Source of the DNA: Lutibacter agarilyticus
GTDB lineage: Bacteria; Bacteroidota; Bacteroidia; Flavobacteriales; Flavobacteriaceae
Assembly: GCF_900188235.1 (NCBI RefSeq)
Contig: NZ_FZNT01000005.1
Location: 186,001 to 250,000, forward strand
Direction: 5' to 3'
DNA: 64,000 bases
Part shown: in pieces, positions 27,348 to 36,030 of the stretch
Layout: every line of letters starts with the position of its first letter
Position numbering within the stretch: position 1 is the stretch's first letter
Made by a program: the position numbers and the translations under genes
The notes under the pieces: generated by a model
What the model was told of the DNA's origin: nothing
The model's database searches: none
The model's input: the letters and a program-made list of their open reading frames with translations, nothing else

Positions 27348-28889
27348 TTACATTTTCATTAACCAGTTTTTTACATCAACCTCTTCTTTAATTAGTGCTT
27401 TTAATTCAGAAATTTTAACACGTTGTTGCTCCATAGTATCTCTATGACGAATCGTTACAGAATCATCGGTTAACGTATCGTGATCAACAGTTATACAAAA
27501 TGGAGTACCATTTGCATCTTGCCTTCTATAACGTCTTCCTACCGCATCTTTTTCATCGTAAGCAACATTAAAATCCCATTTTAAATCTTCCACTATTTTT
27601 TTAGCAATTTCTGGTAAACCATCCTTTTTTACTAAAGGTAAAACAGCCGCTTTTGTAGGTGCTAAAACTGCTGGTAATTTTAAAACCGTTCTTGTGGTAC
27701 CATTTTCTAACGCTTCTTCTTGTAAAGAGTTTGAGAAGACTGCTAAAAACATACGATCTAAACCAATAGAAGTTTCAACTACATAAGGAACGTAACGTTC
27801 GTTAATTTCAGGATCGAAATATTGTAATTTTTTACCTGAATGCTCTTCGTGTGCTTTTAAATCAAAATCTGTACGTGAATGAATTCCTTCTAATTCTTTA
27901 AATCCAAAAGGAAATCTAAACTCAATATCGGCAGCTGCATCAGCATAATGTGCTAATTTATCGTGATCGTGGAAACGGTAATTATCTTCACCCATTCCTA
28001 AGGAAAGGTGCCATTTTAATCTATTTTCTTTCCACTGCTCATACCATTCTTTTTGTGTTCCAGGACGTACAAAAAATTGCATTTCCATTTGTTCAAATTC
28101 ACGCATACGGAAAATGAACTGACGGGCCACTATTTCATTTCTAAAGGCTTTACCAGTTTGAGCAATTCCGAAAGGAATTTTCATTCGACCAGTTTTTTGA
28201 ACATTTAAAAAGTTCACAAAAATACCTTGGGCAGTTTCTGGACGTAAATACAAATCCATTGCAGTATCTGCAGATGCACCTAATTTAGTTCCAAACATTA
28301 AGTTGAATTGCTTAACATCTGTCCAGTTTTTTGAACCAGACAATGGGCAACCAATTTCCAATTCTTCAATTAACAGTTTTACATCAGCTAAATCTTCTTT
28401 TTCTAAAGATTTCCCCATACGTTGCAAAATTGCCTCACCTTTTGCTTTATATCCAACTACACGTGTATTGGTTGCCAAAAATTCTGTTTTATCAAAAGAT
28501 TCACCAAAGCGTTTTGCTGCTTTAGCTACTTCTTTTTCAATTTTAGCATCTAATTTCCCAACATAGTCTTCAATTAAAACATCGGCTCTATATCTTTTTT
28601 TAGAATCTTTATTATCAATTAACGGATCATTAAAAGCATCTACATGGCCTGAAGCTTTCCAAGTTGTTGGGTGCATAAAAATTGCAGCATCTAATCCAAC
28701 AATATTATCATTCATCTGCACCATCGCTTTCCACCAGTATTCTCTAATGTTTTTCTTTAACTCAACACCGTTTTGAGCATAGTCGTACACTGCACTCAAA
28801 CCATCGTAAATTTCACTTGATTGAAATACGTAACCGTACTCTTTTGCGTGCGAAACTACTTTTTTAAATTTATCTTCTTGATTTGCCAT
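27348..28889 (-). CDS. glyS: Glycine--tRNA ligase, homodimeric class II type
   Basis: A 513-residue cytoplasmic enzyme that charges tRNA-Gly. Class II motifs are visible: motif 2 around FRNEIVARQFIFRMREFEQMEMQFF and motif 3 ending VETSIGLDRMFLAVF. The C-terminal anticodon-binding domain includes LAPTKAAVLPLVKKDG and FNVAYDEKDAVGRRYRRQD. The single-chain eukaryote-like type is usual in Bacteroidetes. The -7 element sits 4 bases upstream of the ATG. Confidence 0.96.
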   Translation of the reverse strand: MANQEDKFKKVVSHAKEYGYVFQSSEIYDGLSAVYDYAQNGVELKKNIREYWWKAMVQMNDNIVGLDAAIFMHPTTWKASGHVDAFNDPLIDNKDSKKRYRADVLIEDYVGKLDAKIEKEVAKAAKRFGESFDKTEFLATNTRVVGYKAKGEAILQRMGKSLEKEDLADVKLLIEELEIGCPLSGSKNWTDVKQFNLMFGTKLGASADTAMDLYLRPETAQGIFVNFLNVQKTGRMKIPFGIAQTGKAFRNEIVARQFIFRMREFEQMEMQFFVRPGTQKEWYEQWKENRLKWHLSLGMGEDNYRFHDHDKLAHYADAAADIEFRFPFGFKELEGIHSRTDFDLKAHEEHSGKKLQYFDPEINERYVPYVVETSIGLDRMFLAVFSNSLQEEALENGTTRTVLKLPAVLAPTKAAVLPLVKKDGLPEIAKKIVEDLKWDFNVAYDEKDAVGRRYRRQDANGTPFCITVDHDTLTDDSVTIRHRDTMEQQRVKISELKALIKEEVDVKNWLMKM

Positions 28890-28893
28890 GCTG

Positions 28894-28901
28894 CAAAAAT
28901 A
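28894..28901 (-). promoter_or_regulatory. -7 promoter element for glyS, implying a leaderless or nearly leaderless mRNA
   Basis: TATTTTTG on the minus strand is separated from the ATG by only CAGC. No other -7 match lies in the upstream gap. Confidence 0.55.
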
Positions 28902-28924
28902 GTAAAGCTTTTAGTACTATAAAA

Positions 28925-28957
28925 CAAAAAAGTGGAAATAGCCGAAACTATTTCCAC
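28925..28957 (-). terminator. Terminator of the coiled-coil membrane protein gene
   Basis: GTGGAAATAG pairs with CTATTTCCAC around CCGAAA. On the minus strand a six-base T run follows. It separates the upstream gene from the glyS promoter. Confidence 0.88.
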
Positions 28958-28996
28958 CTAATTAACATTAAATAACATTAACTGGAGTTGCCTTTC

Positions 28997-29881
28997 TTAT
29001 TTTAAGGTAACTGTACTCACTCCTGCAAGTAAATTATCAATATATACATTTACTGTATAAACGCCTTTTTTAATATTGTCACTGTTTACTTCAACTAGTG
29101 AAATTATTGCAATATCTTCATTTAAATAATTAACCAATGTTCTATCACTGTATGAAATAGTTGACTCATCTAACAGCGTAAGCTCACCTTTACTCCCTAT
29201 GGTATTTCCCTGCATATCAAGCACTTGAATATACACACTACGCTCTCCTTGCTCAGCAATTGCATTTTTATCAATAGTGAAATTAATTCTAAACGCATCT
29301 GTATTTTTAGATCTAGCAGTTTCTACTAACTTTCCGCTAGATTTTTCTCGCATTGCCAATACCTTAATTGCATTCACTTTCAAAATTGAACCAATAGCTA
29401 CTTTTTCACCAAGCTTCATATTTTGAATAGCTAACGTGTCATTTTTAGCAATTTGGCTTGTAATTTCAACATTTGCACTGTCTAAATTTTGAGTTAATAA
29501 CTCATTTTTTTTAGTTAACTCATCATTCATTTGAAATAACTCTAAATTGTCAGCTTCAAGCTTTTCAATTTGTTTTCTGTATCTACGAATTAAGCTATAA
29601 TTTGTAGCTTTTAAATCTTTTATTGAATCTCTTAGCGCAATAATTTTGTCTCTTTCAAAAGCTAATTCATTAGACATTGATGTATTTTCACCAATAGCAT
29701 CTTCATATTTTACAATCATGCTATCTAAATTCATCTCAATTTCTGCTTTCTCATCTTCAATAGCATTGGTTAATTTATTATGCTCACTATTAGCATAAAA
29801 AGTGTAACCTAAGGCAGCAATTAATAGTACTCCAAGTACTATCATAATTAACTTATTGTTCGATTTTTTGTCTTGTTCCAT
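28997..29881 (-). CDS. Membrane-anchored coiled-coil protein of unknown function
   Basis: A 294-residue protein. One membrane helix (about residues 11-29) follows a charged N-terminus. A long coiled coil, about 35-165, is rich in Glu, Lys, Asn and Leu heptads such as RYRKQIEKLEADNLELFQMNDEL. The C-terminal 120 residues are predicted beta-rich (VYIQVLDMQGNTIGSKG, YTVNVYIDNLLAGV). This is a conserved flavobacterial architecture, often misnamed in databases as a chromosome-partition protein. I know of no demonstrated role. Confidence 0.82.
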   Translation of the reverse strand: MEQDKKSNNKLIMIVLGVLLIAALGYTFYANSEHNKLTNAIEDEKAEIEMNLDSMIVKYEDAIGENTSMSNELAFERDKIIALRDSIKDLKATNYSLIRRYRKQIEKLEADNLELFQMNDELTKKNELLTQNLDSANVEITSQIAKNDTLAIQNMKLGEKVAIGSILKVNAIKVLAMREKSSGKLVETARSKNTDAFRINFTIDKNAIAEQGERSVYIQVLDMQGNTIGSKGELTLLDESTISYSDRTLVNYLNEDIAIISLVEVNSDNIKKGVYTVNVYIDNLLAGVSTVTLK

Positions 29882-30080
29882 CTTTAAAATTTTAGGGTTT
29901 TATAATTCAACGCAATTTACGTCAATAAATTATATTAGAGTGAGAAATTAGAGGTATACTTTTTGTTCTGAGGAATTATAAATTTACTACTTTTACTTCT
30001 GAATTTATAATTAATTGAGCCTTATCTAATAGAATTCATCATTTATATTATAAATTGTAGGTTTTTAAAAACGTTTTGCT

Positions 30081-30767
30081 ATGAATTTTTTAAAAAACAT
30101 CTATGAATTGTTTTATCCTGAGCTGTGCGCTTGCTGTAATAACACCCTAACTAGCAACGAATTAACAGTTTGCGTAAATTGCAGACATGATTTACCACTC
30201 ACAAATTTTACCAATGAAGAAAATAACTTGGTTGAAAAATCATTTTATGGTAGAATTCAAATTGAAACAGCTACCGCTTTATTTTATTTTTTTAAAAAAG
30301 GTAAAATTCAAAATCTAATACACGCATTAAAATATAAAAACCAACAACAGGTTGGCACATTATTGGGAAATTGGCTTGGGAGTGAATTGGTTGAAAGTAA
30401 CCGATTTTCTAGTATCGATTATATTATACCCGTACCACTTCATAAAAACAAATTAAAAACCCGTGGGTACAACCAGGTTTCTTTTTTTGGAAAAAGCATG
30501 GCAAAAATCTTAAAAATTCCATTTAACGAAACTATTTTAACACGTATTTCTTTCACAAAAACCCAAACTAAAAAAGTTCGCTTTGACAGGTGGAATAACG
30601 TACACGAATTATTTTTTGTTGAAGACCAAAAAGTATTAGAAAACAAGCATATTTTACTAATTGATGATATTATAACAACCGGCGCCACCCTTGAAGCTTG
30701 CTGTAAAGCTTTTGAAAAAACGAAAAATATAAAAATTAGTATTGCCTGTATGGCATACACTAAATAA
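30081..30767 (+). CDS. comF: ComF family amidophosphoribosyltransferase-like protein
   Basis: A 228-residue protein with an N-terminal cysteine cluster (Cys16, Cys18, Cys19, then Cys31 and Cys34) that probably binds zinc. A type I phosphoribosyltransferase fold follows, with the PRPP loop LLIDDIITTGATLE at about 192-205. The KTRGYNQVSFFGKSMA and TKTQTKKVRFDRWNNV segments are typical of ComF/GntX. Relatives take part in DNA uptake in naturally competent bacteria; no other competence gene is nearby. The next gene starts 32 bases downstream. Confidence 0.9.
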   Translation: MNFLKNIYELFYPELCACCNNTLTSNELTVCVNCRHDLPLTNFTNEENNLVEKSFYGRIQIETATALFYFFKKGKIQNLIHALKYKNQQQVGTLLGNWLGSELVESNRFSSIDYIIPVPLHKNKLKTRGYNQVSFFGKSMAKILKIPFNETILTRISFTKTQTKKVRFDRWNNVHELFFVEDQKVLENKHILLIDDIITTGATLEACCKAFEKTKNIKISIACMAYTK

Positions 30768-30799
30768 ATAAATTGTTATTTTGCACTAAAATTTTAGTA

Positions 30800-32401
30800 A
30801 TGAACCATCGTTTTTTTAAAATTCTTATCGTATTTTTAATCGCACTTACTTTCACTAAATGTGCAAAAAGAGGGCGACCAACAGGTGGAGAAAAAGATGA
30901 AATTCCCCCTATTTTAATTAGTGCATCTCCTTCACAAGAAAGTATTGAGTTTGATGCTACAAAAATTAGAATTTATTTTGATGAATATGTGAAATTTAAG
31001 GATTTAAATAAAAAATTAATTATTTCACCTCCCTTAAAATACACACCTGATATTACGCCCGTTGGAACAGCCAGTAAAGTAATTACTATAAAACTTTTAG
31101 ATACTTTAAAAGAAAACACAACATATACTATTAATTTTGGAAATAGCATTTTAGATAATAATGAAGGCAATATACTTGAGAGTTTTAAATATGTTTTTTC
31201 AACAGGAAAACATGTAGACTCCCTTCAAATTTCAGGAGATATAACAGATGCTTTTAGTCGAAAAACAGCAAGTGATATTTTGGTAATGCTTTATGAAATG
31301 GATTCAACATTTAATGATTCTATTATTTACAAAGAAAAACCAACATATGTTACCAGTACCTTAGACAGTACCAATTTTGAATTAACAAATTTAAAAGAAG
31401 GTAAATATCTTTTAATGGCATTAAAACAGCCCAACAATAATTATATTTACAAACCCAAACAAGATAAAATTGGCTTTTATAAAGAACCTATAACATTACC
31501 TATAGATACTACATTTAAAATTTCGTTGTTTAAAGAAATACTACCTTTTAAATTGGTAAAAGCACTAGAAACCTCCAAAGGTCATATTATTTTTGGTTAC
31601 GAAGGTAATGCAGAAAATTTATCTGTAACTCTTTTAGATACGGTACCTTCAAACTTTAAACCTGAAATTGTTTTTGAACAAGAGAAAGATACACTGAGTT
31701 ATTGGTTTAAAGCTATTGAAAAGGATTCCTTACTTTTTGAAGTAACGAATTTAAATTATAAAGATACAATTACTGTAAAATTAAAGTCTGCAAAAAAAGA
31801 TTCTTTAGTATTAACAAGCGCACTAAAAAGCAATACACTAAACCCAAGAGATACATTTGCTATTAGGTCGAGAATTCCTATTTCAAAAATAGACCCTTCT
31901 AAAATTTCAATTTTTGATAAAGACACCATTGCTATTCCTTTTACTTCTGAAGTAAATTCATATAAAAATAAACTCTATTTAAAGTTTGAACAACAGTTTG
32001 AACAACAGTACGCCATAAAAGTATTACCTAACGGTATTTCAGATGCTTTTGGCGATGTAAACGATACGCTAAGCTATAATTTAAGAACTAAAAAACTTGA
32101 AGATTATGGTGTTATTAATTTACAAGTTTCAAATGTTACATCACCAATAATTATACAAATTATTACTGAAAAGGATGAGCTGATTGCTTCAAAAGCAATA
32201 AGTAGCAACCAACTAGTTACGTTTAAAAATTTACTTCCGAAGAAATACATTGCAAGGGCTATTTTTGATGACAACGAAAATGGTAAATGGGATACTGGAA
32301 ATTATTTACTAAAAACGCACCCAGAAAAAACAATATACTTTGATAAATTATTAGAAGTTCGTGCAAATTGGGATTATAATGAAACCTTTTTGTTAAAATA
32401 A
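30800..32401 (+). CDS. Ig-like (BIg_5) domain lipoprotein
   Basis: A 533-residue lipoprotein starting at the ATG at 30800. The signal peptide ends in a lipobox with Cys21 (LTFTKC). An RGRPTGGEKDEIPP segment is followed by a bacterial Ig-like domain (about 35-135, FDEYVKFKDLNKKLIISPP and NTTYTINFGNSILDNNEGN). The remainder is beta-rich with carboxypeptidase-regulatory-like pieces, ending in a DDNENGKWDTGNY Ca-binding-like turn. This is a common Bacteroidetes surface lipoprotein with unknown function. The extra nine residues of the longer frame are dropped because no signal peptide forms with them. Confidence 0.85.
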   Translation: MNHRFFKILIVFLIALTFTKCAKRGRPTGGEKDEIPPILISASPSQESIEFDATKIRIYFDEYVKFKDLNKKLIISPPLKYTPDITPVGTASKVITIKLLDTLKENTTYTINFGNSILDNNEGNILESFKYVFSTGKHVDSLQISGDITDAFSRKTASDILVMLYEMDSTFNDSIIYKEKPTYVTSTLDSTNFELTNLKEGKYLLMALKQPNNNYIYKPKQDKIGFYKEPITLPIDTTFKISLFKEILPFKLVKALETSKGHIIFGYEGNAENLSVTLLDTVPSNFKPEIVFEQEKDTLSYWFKAIEKDSLLFEVTNLNYKDTITVKLKSAKKDSLVLTSALKSNTLNPRDTFAIRSRIPISKIDPSKISIFDKDTIAIPFTSEVNSYKNKLYLKFEQQFEQQYAIKVLPNGISDAFGDVNDTLSYNLRTKKLEDYGVINLQVSNVTSPIIIQIITEKDELIASKAISSNQLVTFKNLLPKKYIARAIFDDNENGKWDTGNYLLKTHPEKTIYFDKLLEVRANWDYNETFLLK

Positions 32402-32444
32402 TTGCGTTATTTTTTAATAAATTAAATATTGGTAAAGATTTTAT

Positions 32445-32452
32445 TACATTTG
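32445..32452 (+). promoter_or_regulatory. -7 promoter element for the 32471 gene
   Basis: TACATTTG matches TAnnTTTG, 18 bases before the TTG start. Confidence 0.5.
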
Positions 32453-32470
32453 ACCCTATAAAATTAACTT

Positions 32471-33265
32471 TTGACAAAGAGCATATTTAAAATACTTGCC
32501 CCTATCATCTATTGCTTTTTTATAGCAACAGTTTCTGCACAAGATAAAAGTAGTCATGAAATTGGCATTATCTCTGGTTCAGCCTCTTTTACAACCGATT
32601 ACGGTCAACGTCATGATTTTCAATCAAACGTTGGGGGTAATGTAGGTCCGGGGTTAGGTCTTATTTATTATATTAATTTTACTGATTACCGCTATCGTTG
32701 GAATCAACGTACAAATTACTGGTCTGAACATTTTAGAATTCGAACTGAATTTTCTTATATGACCGCTAAATTAAATCACTATGGTATTTATGCTGAAACT
32801 GACTCTTATGCCGGTGAGCAATTAAGAGCAATGCATGGTAAAACACAGTTGTTTAATTTTGGTGCACAACTTGAATTTCATATTGTAGATATTGTTGATT
32901 TTGGATCAAGAAGAATTCCTCGTTTAAAATTTTCACCCTATCTAAGTCTTGGCTTAATGGGTGACTTTTACAATCCTGAATTAGAATCTGACTTAGGTGA
33001 TTGGAGAGAAGACCCAAGTGTTTTATACCCTAAATGGGCAGTACCAGGAACTGTTGATACTTCAGCCGGATTTACAGGCTCACTTACCGGTGGTATTGGT
33101 ACACGATTTAAAATTGGCGAATATAGCGACATTCTTTTGGAATCTCGCTGGCAATATTTCTTCTCAAACTGGGTTGATGGTTTGAATGCAAAAGACGACC
33201 CTGCAAACAAATACAATGATTGGTTGTTGTATGTTCACGTAGGTTATGTTTACTACTTAAATTAA
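32471..33265 (+). CDS. Outer-membrane beta-barrel-like protein of unknown function
   Basis: A 264-residue exported protein starting at TTG, with a signal peptide (MTKSIFKILAPIIYCFFIATVSAQ). The mature part alternates aromatic strands, such as GLGLIYYINFTDYRYRW, FRIRTEFSYMTAKLNHYG and FSPYLSLGLMGDFYNPE, and ends LLYVHVGYVYYLN, as barrels do. It resembles conserved flavobacterial proteins found under names such as the THC0290_0291 family, but I am not sure of that match. Confidence 0.75.
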   Translation: MTKSIFKILAPIIYCFFIATVSAQDKSSHEIGIISGSASFTTDYGQRHDFQSNVGGNVGPGLGLIYYINFTDYRYRWNQRTNYWSEHFRIRTEFSYMTAKLNHYGIYAETDSYAGEQLRAMHGKTQLFNFGAQLEFHIVDIVDFGSRRIPRLKFSPYLSLGLMGDFYNPELESDLGDWREDPSVLYPKWAVPGTVDTSAGFTGSLTGGIGTRFKIGEYSDILLESRWQYFFSNWVDGLNAKDDPANKYNDWLLYVHVGYVYYLN

Positions 33266-33299
33266 ATCATATATTTCGTAAAATTAACATCCCTCTTTT

Positions 33300-34034
33300 C
33301 TATTTTTCAATAGGGTTTAATTTATGCCTTGGATCTTGTTTTAACAACTTTGTCATACTATTGTACAATGCTGGCTCATGCTGTTCAAAAAAATCTGGTT
33401 GTTCAAAAAATGTTTCTAATGCAACTGAAAATAATTCTATAAGATTTGTACCTGCGTAAGACCTCAACACTTTATTTTGTTTCAATTTAATTTTTTGAAA
33501 TTTAATTGCGGCTTGTTTTTTCCAATTTTCAAACTCTTTGTCTTCAAAAACTTTAGAAAAATAAGTATTGCTAGCATTTTCAAAAATTAAACAATGCCCA
33601 AATTCATGAATTGTTAAATTCATGGCATCGTCTGATACTTCAAAACCATGCGCAACAGCAGGCCAAGATAAATTTACTTTTTTAGTATATAAATTTACAT
33701 CTCCATTAAATAACGCTTTGTTATTTTTATACGAATAAGATCTTGGTGCAATAAAAATAGCATTGAACTTTTTAAGTGTATTCATTTTTAAGCCAAAAGT
33801 AATTTGCACAAAAGCACTTGAGACAATTATTTTCATTTTGTTGGTTAACAAAAATCCTCGCTCTGAACTAAAATTAGTAGTCCAAAGAAACACAAGTGTT
33901 CTTATTTGAAACGTTTTCTTATTTACTTCAGAAAGGTTTTTATAATACGTATTGTTTGCAATTAACACCTTGTGGCATTCATTTTTAGTACGTTGATTAA
34001 AAAAAGAGCCAATAAGTTGATACTTTAAATTCAA
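33300..34034 (-). CDS. MtfA-like (M90) zinc metallopeptidase
   Basis: A 244-residue protein with the gluzincin motif HEFGH at 143-147 and a downstream NLIELFSVALETFFEQP segment that supplies the third zinc ligand in MtfA. The region from about 60 to 100 (VSSAFVQITFGL, FIAPRSY) also fits the family. The frame starts at a TTG at 34032-34034, and no ATG occurs before residue 67. The family needs the intervening residues, so a non-ATG start is likely though its exact place is uncertain. In E. coli MtfA acts on the Mlc repressor; no such repressor is visible here. Confidence 0.82.
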   Translation of the reverse strand: MNLKYQLIGSFFNQRTKNECHKVLIANNTYYKNLSEVNKKTFQIRTLVFLWTTNFSSERGFLLTNKMKIIVSSAFVQITFGLKMNTLKKFNAIFIAPRSYSYKNNKALFNGDVNLYTKKVNLSWPAVAHGFEVSDDAMNLTIHEFGHCLIFENASNTYFSKVFEDKEFENWKKQAAIKFQKIKLKQNKVLRSYAGTNLIELFSVALETFFEQPDFFEQHEPALYNSMTKLLKQDPRHKLNPIEK

Positions 34035-34080
34035 ACTTTAGTTTTAAAATGTAATCTTAATTCAAAAAAATAATTTCGCT

Positions 34081-34536
34081 TTAAATAAATTTCAACAGTT
34101 GAAGAATTACCCCTAAATGAATTCCTTCGTGAAATAAATTAAAATCTATAGCATCTTCAATAGACGTTAAAGTAACATTTACACTTGTAGTATATTCCGT
34201 ATAATTTTTAAAAATTCCATTCGCATAATCTTCATCTAAAACAACAGGAAATTGCAACAATTGCTTTTTAATAGTTTCAAATTCTGTTTCTGAAAGCGTA
34301 TAACTTGGCGTTGATCCTTTTTGAAATTTCTCAATAAATTCTTCTGAAATTAAACAATCTAAACCTGATAGTTTATAACATAATAATTGCTGTGTAACTA
34401 CTAAATGGGCTATATTCCACGCTATATTATTTTTAAATCCTGTAGGAATTTTATTTAGTTGTTCGTTTGTAAGATTATTAATTACTTTTAAGGTTAGTTG
34501 TCTTGATTTTAATAAAGTGTCAAATCGTTTTTGCAT
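34081..34536 (-). CDS. DinB-like (DfsB) family protein
   Basis: A 151-residue four-helix-bundle protein of the DinB/YfiT-type superfamily. Metal-binding histidines are visible in NIAWNIAHLVVTQQ and in the final helix FHEGIHLGVI. The family includes thiol-dependent transferases and many proteins of unknown role. It is monocistronic, with a TAnnTTTG element upstream. Confidence 0.85.
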   Translation of the reverse strand: MQKRFDTLLKSRQLTLKVINNLTNEQLNKIPTGFKNNIAWNIAHLVVTQQLLCYKLSGLDCLISEEFIEKFQKGSTPSYTLSETEFETIKKQLLQFPVVLDEDYANGIFKNYTEYTTSVNVTLTSIEDAIDFNLFHEGIHLGVILQLLKFI

Positions 34537-34562
34537 GCTTAAAATATTTATTCATTAGTTTT

Positions 34563-34570
34563 CAAATTTA
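34563..34570 (-). promoter_or_regulatory. -7 promoter element for the DinB-like gene
   Basis: TAAATTTG on the minus strand, 26 bases before the ATG at 34536. Confidence 0.5.
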
Positions 34571-34611
34571 AGATAAAACCCCTTAATTTACTTCAATTTA
34601 AAATTTAAAAA

Positions 34612-34947
34612 ATGAAAAAAATATACTACCTAAAAACTTGTGATACTTGCCGAAGAATTTTAAAAGAAATGGACACTACAGGTTATATGTTACAAAATAT
34701 TAAAACAGATCCTATAACGGTTGAACAATTAGAGGCAATCTATAGTTTAACCAATAGTTATGAAGTTTTATTTAGCCGAAGAGCAAAAAAATACAAGGAA
34801 ATGGATTTAAAAAACCAAGATTTATCTGAAAAAGATTATCGTCAACTTATTTTAGATGAATACACCTTTTTAAAACGTCCTGTAATTATAAATGAACATA
34901 AAGTTTTAGTAGGAAATACCAAAAAAAGAGTCGACATTTTCAGCTAA
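34612..34947 (+). CDS. ArsC/Spx-like thioredoxin-fold protein
   Basis: A 111-residue protein with CDTC (Cys10 and Cys13) after the first strand and the family ending FLKRPVIINEHKVLVGN. The ArsC/Spx/YffB group includes arsenate reductases and redox regulators. The LFSRRAKKYKEMDL segment corresponds to the central helix. No arsenic genes are adjacent, so arsenate reduction is not supported by context. Confidence 0.85.
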   Translation: MKKIYYLKTCDTCRRILKEMDTTGYMLQNIKTDPITVEQLEAIYSLTNSYEVLFSRRAKKYKEMDLKNQDLSEKDYRQLILDEYTFLKRPVIINEHKVLVGNTKKRVDIFS

Positions 34948-35000
34948 TCTAGAATCTAAATAAATAAGACTATTAGCTTACTATTATTAAAAATTAAAAC

Positions 35001-35008
35001 TATTTTTG
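35001..35008 (+). promoter_or_regulatory. -7 promoter element for the 35035 barrel gene
   Basis: TATTTTTG, 26 bases before the ATG. Confidence 0.5.
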
Positions 35009-35034
35009 AAATACAAATCAAACTTAATTATATT

Positions 35035-35955
35035 ATGAGAAAAATTTTATTATTACTTGTTGCTTTTTGCACAATCAATGTAGCTTTTGCCCAATTCTAT
35101 GTTTCAGCTAGTGGTGGATATAGCATAGGTTCTGCTGGAATTTTAACAGGAACTTCATTAAACGATGCTCAAACCAAAGCAACAAACCATTATGGTAGCT
35201 ATGGTGAAGGTTTTAACACACAACTTAGAGGTGGTTATTTCTTTAACAAAATGTTTGGTCTTGAATTATCTTTAGGTTACTTAGGTGGATCAGATCAAAA
35301 TATTTCTAATTATTTAAAAAATGATGATGGTGATATTAAAGAGTTTACTAATGGTAATGCACATGCTGAAGCCTTTGGAATTAACTTGGCACTTGCATAT
35401 AACTTTAACGAAAACTTTTACGGAAAAATTGGGGTAGTTTCTAAATTAGGCGGAAAAACGGAAGCTACATTTACAAGAACAACTCCTACTCCTTTCGGAC
35501 CAATTGTTGCAGAAGGAGTTAATGATTATCACGGTAGACCACCATTAGGATTTACAGCTGCTTTTGGTTATAAATATAAATTAACCGATAACTTAAATTT
35601 ATTTGCTGAATTAGAATATTTAGGAATTAACGTTACAAGAGATACTTCTGAATTTGCTGAGTTAACAATTACAACTCCTAATGTACCTGGAGATGTTTTC
35701 TACCCTGGTTCACCTGCTGTACCATCTAACACTTGGAACTTAGGAGACGCACCTTACCTATGGCTTTCAGAGGTTCCTGGATTACCACAAGAAACTATTG
35801 TTCCAATTTATGCTCCTTCAGAAATTGACTATGTAGATTCATTGCCTGAACCAAACAATGACCCTTCAAAATCATTATCATCTGTTGCTCCTTATTCTTC
35901 TTTTGGAATAAATATTGGTATTACGTATACATTTTCAAAAAAAGAAGCTAAATAA
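35035..35955 (+). CDS. Outer-membrane beta-barrel (OmpA/OprF-type porin-like) protein
   Basis: A 306-residue exported protein (signal peptide MRKILLLLVAFCTINVAFAQ). Strands include FYVSASGGYSIGS, LRGGYFFNKMFGLELSLGYLGG, INLALAYNFNENFYGKIGVVSK and the terminal SFGINIGITYTFSKKEAK. A Pro-rich loop around 215-290 is unusual for a small barrel. It is monocistronic with a very strong terminator. Function unknown. Confidence 0.85.
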   Translation: MRKILLLLVAFCTINVAFAQFYVSASGGYSIGSAGILTGTSLNDAQTKATNHYGSYGEGFNTQLRGGYFFNKMFGLELSLGYLGGSDQNISNYLKNDDGDIKEFTNGNAHAEAFGINLALAYNFNENFYGKIGVVSKLGGKTEATFTRTTPTPFGPIVAEGVNDYHGRPPLGFTAAFGYKYKLTDNLNLFAELEYLGINVTRDTSEFAELTITTPNVPGDVFYPGSPAVPSNTWNLGDAPYLWLSEVPGLPQETIVPIYAPSEIDYVDSLPEPNNDPSKSLSSVAPYSSFGINIGITYTFSKKEAK

Positions 35956-35962
35956 TATAGCT

Positions 35963-36020
35963 TATTATTAAAGTAAAAAAGCCTTTTCAAATTTGAAAAG
36001 GCTTTTTTACTTTAATAATA
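35963..36020. terminator. 58-base perfect palindrome acting as bidirectional terminator
   Basis: The two 29-base arms are exactly complementary about the centre at 35991/35992. The inner part is AAAAGCCTTTTCAAA and its mirror, and the outer part includes TATTATTAAAGT and its mirror. It lies between convergent genes and has T runs on both strands. The arms are about twice the usual length. Confidence 0.9.
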
Positions 36021-36030
36021 GTTTTAAATT

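Noticed and set aside
34612-34947. Arsenate reductase annotation.
   Set aside because: The fold fits ArsC/Spx, but no arsenic efflux or regulator gene is near and the family is functionally mixed.
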